From Campylobacter concisus (GTDB taxonomy: Bacteria; Campylobacterota; Campylobacteria; Campylobacterales; Campylobacteraceae), in assembly GCF_003048905.1 (NCBI RefSeq), contig NZ_PIRO01000007.1, positions 1-50,161 of the forward strand: a stretch of DNA of 50,161 nt, written 5' to 3'. Shown piece after piece: positions 36,659-47,198 of the stretch. The stretch's first letter is position 1, and every line of letters begins with the position of its first letter. A program made the translations under genes and the position numbers. The notes below the pieces were generated by a model that did no database searches, was not told where the DNA came from, and saw only the letters and a program-made list of their open reading frames with translations.

Positions 36659-37705
36659 TTGCAAGTTTATATCCACGTGCCATTTTGTGAAAGCAAGTGT
36701 CCTTATTGTGCTTTTGGCTCAAGTGACGACGAATTTAACAAGGTTAGCGCCTATTTTAAGGCACTTTGCCTTGATCTAAATTTTCAGCTAAAAAGCCAAA
36801 ATGTAAAAGAAATTTCTACTATCTTTTTTGGTGGCGGCACACCAAGCGCGGTAAATGCTAAGCTTTATGATGAAATTTTTAGCATTTTAGCTCCTCTTTG
36901 CACTCCAACAACTGAGATCACACTTGAAGCAAATCCAAATTCTGCAAATTTAGCCTGGCTAAAGCATGTTAAAAATTTAGGGGCAAATCGCATAAGCTTT
37001 GGTGCTCAAAGTTTTTTTGAAGATAAGCTTAAATTTCTTGGTCGCATTCACAGTAGGGAGCAAATTTTTAAAGCTGTAGAAAATGCCCAGACAGCTGGCT
37101 TTGAGAGCATAAATTTAGACCTCATCTATGACACTAAATTTGATACTAAAAAACGCCTTTTAGCTGAAGTGGCAAATTTAAAAGATCTTAATATCACTCA
37201 CCTTAGCGCATACTCGCTCACACTTGAAGAAAACACCCCATTTGCTGGCAAAAAAAGCTATAAAAAGGATAGCGATAGCTTGGCTAAATTTATGATAGAA
37301 CAAATTGGGCTTGCTGGCTTTGGGCAGTATGAAATTTCAAATTTCGGGCAAATTTGCAAGCACAATCTTGGCTACTGGCAGGGCAAAAACTACCTTGGCG
37401 TGGGCGCTTATAGCGTGGGCTTAGTGGATGACACTAGATACTACGCCAAAAATAGCATAGATGCCTACATCTTGCAACCAACTTACAGAGAAAAAGAATT
37501 TTTAAGCCAAAGTGAGCTTGTAAGAGAGCATATATTTCTAGGGCTTAGAAGCATAGTTGGCGTGGAGGCTGGACGCTTAAGTGAGGCTCAGAAAAAAAGA
37601 GCAAATTTGCTTGTGGAAAATAAAAAACTTGATCTTAAAAACGGTAAATTTTATAATCCAAATTTCTTATTAAGCGACGAAATTGCACTCTTTATCGAGG
37701 GCTAA
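36659..37705 (+). CDS. hemW: Radical SAM coproporphyrinogen-III-oxidase-like protein (HemW type)
   Basis: The 348-residue protein has the radical SAM cysteines C10, C14 and C17 in FCESKCPYCAFG, then FFGGGTPS, LEANPNS, GANRISFGAQSF and a C-terminal FLGLRS. Length and sequence fit HemW, thought to be a heme chaperone, rather than true HemN (about 450 residues). The start is TTG, directly giving the family's N-terminus xVYIHVPFC. It lies 53 bases after the AraC-type gene. Confidence 0.88.
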   Translation: MQVYIHVPFCESKCPYCAFGSSDDEFNKVSAYFKALCLDLNFQLKSQNVKEISTIFFGGGTPSAVNAKLYDEIFSILAPLCTPTTEITLEANPNSANLAWLKHVKNLGANRISFGAQSFFEDKLKFLGRIHSREQIFKAVENAQTAGFESINLDLIYDTKFDTKKRLLAEVANLKDLNITHLSAYSLTLEENTPFAGKKSYKKDSDSLAKFMIEQIGLAGFGQYEISNFGQICKHNLGYWQGKNYLGVGAYSVGLVDDTRYYAKNSIDAYILQPTYREKEFLSQSELVREHIFLGLRSIVGVEAGRLSEAQKKRANLLVENKKLDLKNGKFYNPNFLLSDEIALFIEG

Positions 37706-37731
37706 ATTTATAAAATTTTGAGCAAAGTCAA

Positions 37732-37739
37732 GATAAAAT
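37732..37739 (+). promoter_or_regulatory. Candidate -10 region before tatB
   Basis: GATAAAAT lies 33 bases before the tatB ATG, in the 67-base hemW-tatB gap. Motif and position only. Confidence 0.35.
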
Positions 37740-37772
37740 ACAAAGCTTAAATAAAATTTAATAGAGGCAAAA

Positions 37773-38171
37773 ATGTTTGGAATGAGTTTTTCTGAAATCT
37801 TAGTTATCGCCATTATTGCAGTGTTAGTTTTAGGTCCTGACAAGCTGCCAAGCGCGATGGTTCAGATTGCAAAATTTCTAAAAATGTTTAAAAAAGGCAT
37901 AAACGACGCAAAATCAACATTTGATCAAGAAATGAAGATAGCTGAGCTAAAAGAAGATGCTCAAAAATATAAAGAAAGCATAACTAAAAGCACGCAGAAT
38001 GTGCGCAAAAAGCTTACTTTTGAAGAGCTTGACGAGATCAAGAAAAGCGCAAATGACATCACGAACGATATACAAAATGTCGTAAGCGACACCAAAAAAA
38101 CGGTAGAAAATATACAAAATCCAACAAATTTAGTTAAAGATGCGATCTTAAACGATAAAAAAGAGGCGTAA
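37773..38171 (+). CDS. tatB: Twin-arginine translocase subunit TatB
   Basis: The 132-residue protein has a short N-out membrane helix (about 5-21, SEILVIAIIAVLVLG), the PDKLPSAM hinge and an amphipathic helix, then a long charged tail. This is the TatB pattern (MFxxxFxElllvxvvaLlVlGPxrLP). It recognises twin-arginine signals with TatC. Its stop shares one base with the tatC ATG. A tatA-type gene is not in this window. Confidence 0.92.
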   Translation: MFGMSFSEILVIAIIAVLVLGPDKLPSAMVQIAKFLKMFKKGINDAKSTFDQEMKIAELKEDAQKYKESITKSTQNVRKKLTFEELDEIKKSANDITNDIQNVVSDTKKTVENIQNPTNLVKDAILNDKKEA

Positions 38172-38929
38172 TGTTTGAAGAGCTAAGACCCCATTTAATC
38201 GAACTTAGAAAGAGACTTTTTATAAGCATAGTAAGCGTTTTTGTCTGTTTTGGCATCTGCTTTACGTTTTGGAACCCACTGCTTGCATGGATGAGCGAAC
38301 CGCTAAAACAGGTATTGCCAGCTGGCTCAAATATCATATTCACTCAAATTCAAGAGCCATTTTTTACTGCGATGAAAGTTGCATTTTTTGCTGGTGTCGT
38401 GATCGCGCTACCTATCATTTTTTGGCAGTTTTGGCTATTTGTCGCCCCTGGACTTTATGACAATGAAAAAAAATATGTGATCCCATTTGTCATCTCAGCT
38501 TCATTTATGTTTGCGTGCGGGGCGGCATTTTGTTACTACGTGGTCATCCCACTTGGCTTTGCATTTTTGGTAAATTTTGGTGGCCAGCTCTTTACGGCAT
38601 TACCAAGCATTGGCGAGTATGTTGGCTTTTTTGCAAAACTACTAATTGGCTTTGGAATTTCATTTGAGCTACCAGTCATTACATTTTTCTTAGCAAAGAT
38701 CGGACTTGTCGATGACAAGATGCTAAAAGATTACTTCAGATACGCTGTTGTTATTATCTTTATCTTTGCAGCTATCGTTACACCACCTGATGTGATAAGT
38801 CAAGTCTTAATGGCGCTACCACTCATTGGACTTTATGGAATTTCAATAATCGTCGCCAAAAGAGCTAACAAGAGCGACGATGAAGACGAAAAAGAAGAAC
38901 AAGGCAGCGACATAGCAAGCGATGAGTAA
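38171..38929 (+). CDS. tatC: Twin-arginine translocase subunit TatC
   Basis: The 252-residue protein has six predicted membrane segments and the TatC motifs LRPHLIELRKRLFIS at the N-terminus, FWQFWLFVAPGLYDNEKK and FGISFELPVITFFL. It is the twin-arginine receptor core. The cytoplasmic C-terminus is acidic (SDDEDEKEEQG). It overlaps queA by 8 bases. A Tat substrate in the window is the transglutaminase-like protein. Confidence 0.96.
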   Translation: MFEELRPHLIELRKRLFISIVSVFVCFGICFTFWNPLLAWMSEPLKQVLPAGSNIIFTQIQEPFFTAMKVAFFAGVVIALPIIFWQFWLFVAPGLYDNEKKYVIPFVISASFMFACGAAFCYYVVIPLGFAFLVNFGGQLFTALPSIGEYVGFFAKLLIGFGISFELPVITFFLAKIGLVDDKMLKDYFRYAVVIIFIFAAIVTPPDVISQVLMALPLIGLYGISIIVAKRANKSDDEDEKEEQGSDIASDE

Positions 38930-39944
38930 TATAAACGACGTCTCAAGTTATGATTATTTTTTGCCAGAAGAGCTCATCGCAAAAGAGCCAGTTTTGCCAA
39001 AAGAAGAGGCAAGATTGCTTGTCTATTTTAAAAAAACAAAAGAGATAAAACACTACAAATTTAAAGATCTCTCCAGCCTTATTCCAGATGATGCTGCAGT
39101 TATTTTTAATAATACAAAAGTTATCAAAGCTCGCATTTTAGGACAAAAAGAAAGCGGTGGGGCTTGCGAAGTGATGCTAAATCAGCCCATAGGCGAAAAT
39201 AAATTTAGCGTCTATATAAGAGGCAAAGTAAGCGCTGGTAGCGTTTTAAATTTTCCTGATAATCTAAAAGTAAATGTGCTTGAGCTAAATGATGATGGCA
39301 CAAGAGTGGTAAATTTTACGCAAAATGGCATTTTGCTTGATAATGTTCACCTTTTTAGTGAGCTTGAAAAGATTGGTCACGTCCCGCTTCCACCATACAT
39401 TAAAAGAGCCGATACAAAGGATGACGAGAGCTGGTATCAAAGCATATTTGCCAAAAATAGCGGTGCAGTAGCTGCCCCTACTGCAAGCTTGCACTTTAGC
39501 GAGCAGATGCTAGAGCAGATAAAAGCAAAGCATGAAGTAGCCTACATTACGCTTCACGTTGGCGCTGGGACATTTAAAGGTGTGGAGTGCCAAAATATAA
39601 ATGACCACAAAATGCACTCAGAATTTTACGAGCTAAGCGAGCAAGCTCAAGAGATTATAAAATCTAATAAACCAATCCTTGGCGTTGGCACGACGGTTAC
39701 TAGATGTGTTGAAGAATTTGCAAGAAGCAAGCAAGCAAGCGGCTTTTGCAAGCTATTTTTAAACCTAAATAATAAGCCTATCAGGCAAAACTACCTTCTT
39801 ACAAATTTTCACCTACCAAAATCAACTCTAATAATGCTAGTTACCAGCTTTATAGGGCTTGAAGAGACGATGAGGATTTATAAAACGGCAGTTGATGAAA
39901 AGTATAGATTTTACTCATACGGCGACGGGATGTTGATAATATGA
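38922..39944 (+). CDS. queA: S-adenosylmethionine:tRNA ribosyltransferase-isomerase
   Basis: QueA transfers and isomerises the ribosyl moiety of SAM to make epoxyqueuosine in tRNA. The 340-residue protein has DYFLPEELIAKEP, VIFNNTKVIKARILG, GHVPLPPYIKR, GAVAAPTASLHFSE, LHVGAGTFKGVE, MHSEFYEL, and YLLTNFHLPKSTLIMLVTSFIG, all standard. Starts inside tatC and overlaps the next gene by 4 bases. Confidence 0.97.
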   Translation: MSNINDVSSYDYFLPEELIAKEPVLPKEEARLLVYFKKTKEIKHYKFKDLSSLIPDDAAVIFNNTKVIKARILGQKESGGACEVMLNQPIGENKFSVYIRGKVSAGSVLNFPDNLKVNVLELNDDGTRVVNFTQNGILLDNVHLFSELEKIGHVPLPPYIKRADTKDDESWYQSIFAKNSGAVAAPTASLHFSEQMLEQIKAKHEVAYITLHVGAGTFKGVECQNINDHKMHSEFYELSEQAQEIIKSNKPILGVGTTVTRCVEEFARSKQASGFCKLFLNLNNKPIRQNYLLTNFHLPKSTLIMLVTSFIGLEETMRIYKTAVDEKYRFYSYGDGMLII

Positions 39945-40741
39945 AAGATAAACCTATCGATATCATAAACAGAATGGAAATTTTTCTTAGCGCCATATAC
40001 CAAGATGCGCAAGACACTAAAAATTCCATCATTTTTAGTTACGATCCAAGTTATCCAAGGTTTTTAAAATTTGATGCCACAAATCTCATAAAAACACTTG
40101 AAAATATTTGCAAATTTTTCCTTTACTCTACCGAATATGCAGACATTTACATTCTCTTTCAACTTAAAAATTATAGTCCCAAATCTGTACATTTTGACAT
40201 TAAGATAAAATCTAGCCATAGCGTAATGAGGCCAAGTCACTACTATCTCAGCAAGATAAATGACTATCTAAAAAAAGCAAACGAATCTATAATCTCTCAC
40301 AATGATGGAGAATTTTTAATATCTTTTAGCGCGGCACTAACAGGCGATAGAGCCATCCAAAGACAAATAAATATCAAAAATCAAACAAATACAAATATCT
40401 TAGTTGCTTGCGATGACGATGCTTTGTTTGACACCATTAGTGCTCAGATAAATTTTTTAGGTCTAAAAGTTATCGGCAAAAACGACATTAGCAATCTAAT
40501 GAGACATATAAAAGATTCTATTTTTACTCCATTTGTTATTTTTATCGATAGTAAAATTTTAAAAAATGAAGCGATGCTAGAAGATATACTTGAGTTTAAA
40601 AATATTAAAAATTTTCGTATTGTAGCCATTTGTAAAAGCGATGAGTCAGCTAACGATCTGCCAAATCATGTCACAGTATTAAAGCAACCCTTTAGCACAG
40701 ATAGCTTTCAGCTAGCTTTTAAAAATTCGCTCGAAAAATAG
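39941..40741 (+). CDS. Hybrid HATPase-like/receiver-domain protein
   Basis: A 266-residue protein with no recognised name. Residues 40-75 resemble the N-box of histidine kinases (DATNLIKTLENICKFFLYST; N55), but no phospho-acceptor histidine helix or G1/G2 glycine boxes are seen. Residues 152-262 fit a receiver domain: acid pocket D158-D160, phospho-site D203 (FVIFIDSK), and conserved K248 before P250. The usual Thr/Ser is C231. It could be a signalling scaffold or a decayed hybrid kinase. It is coupled to queA by a 4-base overlap. Confidence 0.6.
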   Translation: MKDKPIDIINRMEIFLSAIYQDAQDTKNSIIFSYDPSYPRFLKFDATNLIKTLENICKFFLYSTEYADIYILFQLKNYSPKSVHFDIKIKSSHSVMRPSHYYLSKINDYLKKANESIISHNDGEFLISFSAALTGDRAIQRQINIKNQTNTNILVACDDDALFDTISAQINFLGLKVIGKNDISNLMRHIKDSIFTPFVIFIDSKILKNEAMLEDILEFKNIKNFRIVAICKSDESANDLPNHVTVLKQPFSTDSFQLAFKNSLEK

Positions 40742-40756
40742 ACCGATTTTTACTTT

Positions 40757-41140
40757 TTAATTTATCCCAAGATATCTTTTTAAAATAATAGTGGCTGAAA
40801 TGCTATCTAGCCTACCATCTCGCTTTGTATTGGTGTAAATTTCACTAGCTTCGCTGCTGCTAAAGGCCTCATCTTGATAGACAATATTTGCCTTTACATC
40901 AAGAAGTGAGACAAAATGCTCGATGCGTCTTCTCATCTCATCTTCGCTACTACCGCCGATTGGCACACCCACTACCAGCGTATCTGGGGCATATTCATTT
41001 ACCGTTTGGCTCACATCTCTTGCAGCTTGATTTCTATTTTTTCTAAGCACTGGCTCAAGCGGCGTCACGACCTCGCCAAAACCAAAGGCAAGCCCTATTC
41101 GCTTTAACCCAACATCAATAGCCATAAATTTCTCTCTCAT
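40757..41140 (-). CDS. ruvX: RuvX/YqgF-like Holliday junction resolvase-fold protein
   Basis: The 127-residue protein has the RNase H-fold motif AIDVGLKRIGLA with the first catalytic Asp, VVGVPIG, and the late YQDEAFSSSEA with acidic residues. YqgF proteins act in 16S rRNA 5'-end maturation or as nucleases. The ATG at 41140 overlaps the dprA stop by ATGA; a second ATG five codons on (41125) is also possible. It is the last gene of the ilvC operon. Confidence 0.9.
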   Translation of the reverse strand: MREKFMAIDVGLKRIGLAFGFGEVVTPLEPVLRKNRNQAARDVSQTVNEYAPDTLVVGVPIGGSSEDEMRRRIEHFVSLLDVKANIVYQDEAFSSSEASEIYTNTKRDGRLDSISATIILKRYLGIN

Positions 41141-41907
41141 AGCAAGCTCTTTACTCTTAGATTTGAAATTTCAACTAGCCCTTCAAGCTCGTACTCATAG
41201 ATGATATCGCCAAATTTTGCCAAAACTTCATCAAGACTTACGCCATTTTTACAAAATTCTAAAATCTCGTCACTAGTTTTTTCTTGCTCTTTAATCTTGC
41301 CAAAAAGTGAAGCAAATTTATGATAGCCATCGATAAGCTCGGCTTTTTTATTTGCAAGCAAAAAATTTGTCCCATCGCTTTCACCTATGCGTTGTGGCAG
41401 TACATAAACTGGAATTTTAAGCTCGTTTGCAAGCCTTGCACTTTGCATAGAGCCACTTTTAAGATCAGCTTGCGCGACGACTAGAGCTTCACAAAGCCCC
41501 ACAACTATGCGGTTTCGCTCTAAAAATCTATAAGCAAGTGGCGGCTCACCTTCATCATACTCACTAAGAGCCAAGGCTTTTTCATAAATTTCTTTTATTG
41601 CCACTTTATTTTGGCTTGGATAGATGGTATCAAGTCCGCTCGCAAAAATGCCAATCGTTCGTGGCATAGCAGCTTTATGAGCTGCAATATCAACGCCGAT
41701 TGCTCCACCACTTACCACGCAGATATTTGCACTTTTTAGTGCTGTACAAAGTGCTGCAACACACTCTTTTGTATAAACACTTGCCTTTCTTGAGCCAACA
41801 ACTGCGATCTTTGGTAAGGATAAAATCGAAGTATCTCCGATAAAATTTAGCTGTTTTGGTGGATTTTTTAGTCTTTTTAACGGCTCTGGGATAAAATCAA
41901 GTCTCAT
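41137..41907 (-). CDS. dprA: DNA processing protein DprA
   Basis: DprA loads RecA on incoming single-stranded DNA in natural transformation. The 256-residue protein has the Rossmann core: AVVGSRKASVYTKE, VSGGAIGVDIAAHKAA, GIFASGLDTIYP, ERNRIVVGL and ALVVAQADLKSGSMQSA. It is the short form, about 100 residues less than E. coli DprA, but keeps a small C-terminal winged-helix-like region. It overlaps the YibQ-type gene by 4 bases. Confidence 0.92.
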   Translation of the reverse strand: MRLDFIPEPLKRLKNPPKQLNFIGDTSILSLPKIAVVGSRKASVYTKECVAALCTALKSANICVVSGGAIGVDIAAHKAAMPRTIGIFASGLDTIYPSQNKVAIKEIYEKALALSEYDEGEPPLAYRFLERNRIVVGLCEALVVAQADLKSGSMQSARLANELKIPVYVLPQRIGESDGTNFLLANKKAELIDGYHKFASLFGKIKEQEKTSDEILEFCKNGVSLDEVLAKFGDIIYEYELEGLVEISNLRVKSLL

Positions 41908-43295
41908 AAAATATCTTTTAGATAAACCACATCAACATCTTTTAAAAGATTATTTTTACTCTCTTTTATAACCGAAATCGTATTTTTCTTTGGATGTCCA
42001 ATTGCGATCGCGTAGCCTCTTTTTTTAGCCAAATTTACAGCAGCCGCAAGCTCACGCCTAACAGCACTAGCCGATGGATCGTCGTCTAAAAATATATCTC
42101 TTGAAATATATGGCTGATTATGTTTTTTTGCAGCTCTTGCTACAGCGGTTTGAGCGATAGTTTTGCTATCAACAAAGACAAAGCCCTGCTGTATCAGCGC
42201 CCTATATGCCTTATCCATAGCATCAAAATCGCTTGTAAAGCGTGATCCTGTGTGGTTGTTTGTATATTTTGCACGCGGGAAGTCTTTGCGTATCTTTTTT
42301 ATCTTTTCGTGCATGCTCTCAAAACTCTCGTTGATCGTGAGAGTGCCTATCTCTGGGCTATCAAAGTGCTTTGCTTGCATCGGAAGATGTATCATATAAA
42401 ACTCAAATGTTCTTGCGATATTTGGCGTATCTGGATGAGTCTTTGTCGCTGGAAAAATAGACGGTGTGATTTTTAGGCCAAGTGACTTTATCATACTTGC
42501 ATGTTCAAATGTCGCCACATCGTCTATTATGATGACGAGCTTTGCACGTCCTTGTATGCTGGTATTTGGCGTAAAAGGTACCGCTTCAAAGCTATCTTTT
42601 TTTATATTTTTTTCTTCGTATTTTGTTTTTTCTATCTTTTTGGTAGTTAAATTTTCAGCTTTTTTAGCTGGCTCGACTTTTGTGTTCTCGCTTTTAAATT
42701 TCTCTTTTTTTTCTATTTCAGCGCTTTTATTTTGATCGACTTTTGCTTCAAAATTTTGAGGTTTTAACTCAGTTTTTTGTTCGATTTTTGAGCTATAAAA
42801 TGGCTCTATCTTTTGTTCATTTTCTATTACGCTAGGCTCTGTATTTTTATAACTTGCAAGCAAATTTTTAGTATCGTTTTGCTCTTTTTTTATCTCTTCT
42901 TTTTTGGCTTCACTCTTTACTTCAGCTATCTTTTTTTGCTCTTTTGGCTCAACTTTTGAATTTAAAGCAAGCTCACTTTTATGCTTAGGATCGGTAAAAA
43001 TTTTACTTAAATTTTCATCTTCATCAAATTTTAGAGGGTATTTTCTCTTTTCGTACTCTTGTTTTTTCTCTTTACTGGCAACCTTTGGCTCAGCTTTTTT
43101 AGAAATTTGCTTCTCTATCTTTGGCTCATTTGCTTTACTTATCTGTTCTGCACCATTATTTTTTATACTAAGAGCTACGCTAAGTGCTATTATCAAAATA
43201 GCCGCGATAATGCCGATACCAAGATAGGTTTTATTGTGAGAGCGACCTACACTCTTTTTTGTAGGTCGCTTCTTTGTAGTCTTTTTTTCGCTCAA
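41904..43295 (-). CDS. Divergent polysaccharide deacetylase (YibQ-like) with a long charged linker
   Basis: The 463-residue protein has a basic N-terminus and one membrane anchor (about 24-45, YLGIGIIAAILIIALSVALS), then about 190 residues of Lys/Glu-rich low-complexity sequence (runs such as EPKEQKKIAEVKSEAKKEE), and a C-terminal YibQ domain from about 247: KLVIIIDDVATFEHAS, THPDTPNIAR, IHLPMQAKHF, NNHTGSRFT, FVFVDSKT and YAIAIGHPKKNTI. The linker may span the cell wall and present the domain in the periplasm. The start is TTG. It lies three bases after ilvC. Confidence 0.82.
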   Translation of the reverse strand: MSEKKTTKKRPTKKSVGRSHNKTYLGIGIIAAILIIALSVALSIKNNGAEQISKANEPKIEKQISKKAEPKVASKEKKQEYEKRKYPLKFDEDENLSKIFTDPKHKSELALNSKVEPKEQKKIAEVKSEAKKEEIKKEQNDTKNLLASYKNTEPSVIENEQKIEPFYSSKIEQKTELKPQNFEAKVDQNKSAEIEKKEKFKSENTKVEPAKKAENLTTKKIEKTKYEEKNIKKDSFEAVPFTPNTSIQGRAKLVIIIDDVATFEHASMIKSLGLKITPSIFPATKTHPDTPNIARTFEFYMIHLPMQAKHFDSPEIGTLTINESFESMHEKIKKIRKDFPRAKYTNNHTGSRFTSDFDAMDKAYRALIQQGFVFVDSKTIAQTAVARAAKKHNQPYISRDIFLDDDPSASAVRRELAAAVNLAKKRGYAIAIGHPKKNTISVIKESKNNLLKDVDVVYLKDIL

Positions 43296-43298
43296 GGC

Positions 43299-44356
<1,058 letters not shown>

Positions 44357-44463
44357 ACTTTAGCCAGCAAAAATTCGGCTGAAATATGCAGAAACTCTTT
44401 TTAAGTTTTATGATAATTTATTTTGATAAAATACGCTGAAATTTCAAAAAAAGAGATAACTCA

Positions 44464-45282
44464 ATGAATGAATCAGTTTTTAAAAAAATCAAAGCACTTC
44501 CACCATTAGATGACACAGTTATACAAATTCAACGCTTACATGCGGACGAAAATAGCTCAATAAGTGATCTTACAAAAGTGGTCGAAAAGGATCCGATGCT
44601 AACAGCAAATATCTTGCGTTCAGCAAACTCTCCACTTTATGGGTTTTCTCAAGAGATCACAACCATCGCAAGAGCTATTTCTCTTTTTGGTATGGCTACT
44701 ATTCGAGGTTTTGCGCTTTCAAGTACGATTAAAAAGAGCTTTTCTATAAATTTAGAGCCTTATGGCATTACTACACAAGATTTTTTAAATATCTCGATAA
44801 TACAAAATGCACTGATGTACAATTGGCATTCTAAAGTTAATCCTAAAAGCCTAGAAATTCTCTCTCCAGCTTCATTTATGCTTGAGATTGGCAAGATAGT
44901 TCTTGCTCATGAATTAGCCGAAAATAAGCAAGACGTCGAATTTAGGGAAAAACTTAAAAATATATCTAGTCCAATCGATCTTGCCCTATTTGAAACAGAA
45001 ATTTTAGATATGTCAAATGAAGAAGTTACAGCTAAAATTTTTGAACAATGGAACCTTGAGACAGAGCTTAGCAGCTCAATACTCTATTCAAACAATCCAG
45101 AAGAGGCACCAGATCATATAAAAGATTACGCAAAAGCCCTAAAAGTGATAAAAACGGCTGTAAATATCTTTAATCAACTTGATGATATAAGCATACAAAA
45201 TACCCTACCTCTTCTTGACGAATACGGCTTTGGACATGATACGTTTTTAATGGCTGTTGCTAAAGTCAAAGATAATTTGTGA
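44464..45282 (+). CDS. HDOD-domain protein
   Basis: The 272-residue protein has one HDOD domain over about residues 5-210: IKALPPLDDTVIQIQRL, VVEKDPMLTANILRSANSPLYGFSQEITTIARAISLFGMATIRGFALS. HDOD proteins relate to the HD phosphohydrolases but usually lack catalytic residues and act in regulation. The role here is unknown. GTG of rnr overlaps its stop by 4 bases. A GATAAAAT 27 bases upstream of the ATG is a possible -10. Confidence 0.85.
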   Translation: MNESVFKKIKALPPLDDTVIQIQRLHADENSSISDLTKVVEKDPMLTANILRSANSPLYGFSQEITTIARAISLFGMATIRGFALSSTIKKSFSINLEPYGITTQDFLNISIIQNALMYNWHSKVNPKSLEILSPASFMLEIGKIVLAHELAENKQDVEFREKLKNISSPIDLALFETEILDMSNEEVTAKIFEQWNLETELSSSILYSNNPEEAPDHIKDYAKALKVIKTAVNIFNQLDDISIQNTLPLLDEYGFGHDTFLMAVAKVKDNL

Positions 45283-47198
45283 AAGAATTTCTAACCTCAC
45301 TACTAGTTGGCATCAAGGAAAAAGAAGTTTCAAACGAAGATAAAGAGATTTTACGAAATCTCTTAAATCTTGGTGCCGTAAGCTCTCATAAAGATAAATT
45401 TTATCTAAACAATGGCTACGTCTGTGGCAAGCTAGACATCAGCCAAAACGCAACTGGCTTTATCTTGCCGTTTGATAAACGCTTCAAGCAAGACATCATT
45501 GTTGAAAATAAAAATTTAAACAATTCACACCTTGGCGATATAGTGTTAGCAAAGCTTTTGCCGCTTAAAAAAAAGCGCCAAAGCGCTAAAATAGTAATGA
45601 GCCTAAAGCTTGCCAATGAGACAAGCGTGGTCTACACAAAACGCTTTGGAGTAGCTATCTTAGGTGTAAATTTAAAAACCGGACTAAGCACAACCCTAAA
45701 GGCGACACAAAAAAGTCTAAAGATGCTCCCACTTGGGACGCTATTAAAGATAAATAACCTAAACAACGAGATAGTCGAGGTTTTAGGAAATTTAGAAGAT
45801 CCGCTAAGCGATGAGAAAATTTCGCTTGCCATTTATAATAAAAATGATAAATTTAGCGAGGCTTGTGAGCTTGAGGCAAAGGCATTTGGCGATGAAGTTG
45901 ATGCTAGCATGTATCCAAACAGGGTTGATCTAAGAAATTTAGAGTTTTGCACGATCGACCCAGTCGATGCCAAAGACTTTGACGATGCCATATATTTTGA
46001 TGAGAAAAAGCGCGAAATTTACGTAGCGATCGCTGATGTAAGCGAGTACGTGACTGCATATAGCGCCATTGATAGTGAGGCTAAAAAAAGAGGCTTTTCT
46101 ATCTACTTTCCGCACATTTCAGTACCGATGTTGCCGCGCGCGCTAAGTGAAAATATATGCTCGCTAAAGCCAGACGTGCCACGCCTTGCATTTTGTTTTA
46201 AAATTTCACTTGATGCAAACAACGAGGTAAAAAAAGAGGAGCTTTTTGAAGCGATTATCCTTTCAAAAAGGCGCTTTAACTACGATGAGATCGATGAAAT
46301 TTTAGAAGGCAAAAGAGAGTGTGAAATTTCATGGGTCAAGCCACTTTTTAAACTCACCACAAAGCTTCGCAAAAAAAGGCTTTTGCACGCATTTGACTTC
46401 AGGACAAAAGAGCTTAGAATGAGCCTTGACGATGAGGGTCAAATTTTACAAACTAGATTTGAAAGTGACTCCGACTCCCATAGACTTGTTGAGGACTGCA
46501 TGCTTTTAGCAAACAAAGCCGCCGCAAAGCTCATTACAAAAGGTGTTTTTAGAAACCACGCATCGCCTGATTTTAAAAAGATAGATACCTTGCTTGAGGA
46601 CCTGCAGCTTCTGGGGCTTGACTTTACTTATGAAAACGATCTTGCAAATTTAATAAGAAAGATACAGCTAAAAGCCGATGAACTGGGCAACCGTGAAGAG
46701 ATAGATAAGCTCATCATCAAGTCTCAAAAAAAGGCTGAATACTCAAGTGAAAATTTAGGCCACTTTGGGCTTGGATTTGATAGATATACACACTTTACAA
46801 GTCCTATTAGACGCTATTCTGACCTTATTTTACACAGGCTTTTAAAGGCTAAAATTTCAAAAGATGAGAAACTTTACAACTTCTTGCTTTTAAACATCCA
46901 AAGCACCTGCGCAAATTTAAGCGAGCTTGAAAGAGAAGCCGACAAAGTAGCCTACGACTTTATGGATAGAAAATTTGCACGCTGGGCAGCAGCAAACATC
47001 GGCAAAGAGGTGCGTTGCTACGTGAGCGAAAACCAAAATGTCTTGGTTGCCAAGCTTGATGATCATTTTGTTGGAGCTAGGATTTTTATAGCAGGATACA
47101 GCGCAAATTTACTTCAAAAGCTCGTTGTAAAGATCACAGAGGCTGATATTGCAAGCACTAAAATTTTTGCAAAAGTGGTAAGAAAGATCGATGTATAG
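45279..47198 (+). CDS. rnr: Ribonuclease R (RNB-family 3'-5' exoribonuclease)
   Basis: The 639-residue enzyme degrades structured RNA. The RNB domain runs from about 210: DLRNLEFCTIDPVDAKDFDDAIYF has the catalytic aspartates, then VAIADVSEYV, YFPHISVPMLP, ENICSLKPDVPRLAF and HFTSPIRRYSDLILHR. It lacks the N-terminal HTH of E. coli RNase R and has a C-terminal S1-like end. The start is GTG. It overlaps holA by 8 bases. Confidence 0.95.
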   Translation: MKEFLTSLLVGIKEKEVSNEDKEILRNLLNLGAVSSHKDKFYLNNGYVCGKLDISQNATGFILPFDKRFKQDIIVENKNLNNSHLGDIVLAKLLPLKKKRQSAKIVMSLKLANETSVVYTKRFGVAILGVNLKTGLSTTLKATQKSLKMLPLGTLLKINNLNNEIVEVLGNLEDPLSDEKISLAIYNKNDKFSEACELEAKAFGDEVDASMYPNRVDLRNLEFCTIDPVDAKDFDDAIYFDEKKREIYVAIADVSEYVTAYSAIDSEAKKRGFSIYFPHISVPMLPRALSENICSLKPDVPRLAFCFKISLDANNEVKKEELFEAIILSKRRFNYDEIDEILEGKRECEISWVKPLFKLTTKLRKKRLLHAFDFRTKELRMSLDDEGQILQTRFESDSDSHRLVEDCMLLANKAAAKLITKGVFRNHASPDFKKIDTLLEDLQLLGLDFTYENDLANLIRKIQLKADELGNREEIDKLIIKSQKKAEYSSENLGHFGLGFDRYTHFTSPIRRYSDLILHRLLKAKISKDEKLYNFLLLNIQSTCANLSELEREADKVAYDFMDRKFARWAAANIGKEVRCYVSENQNVLVAKLDDHFVGARIFIAGYSANLLQKLVVKITEADIASTKIFAKVVRKIDV

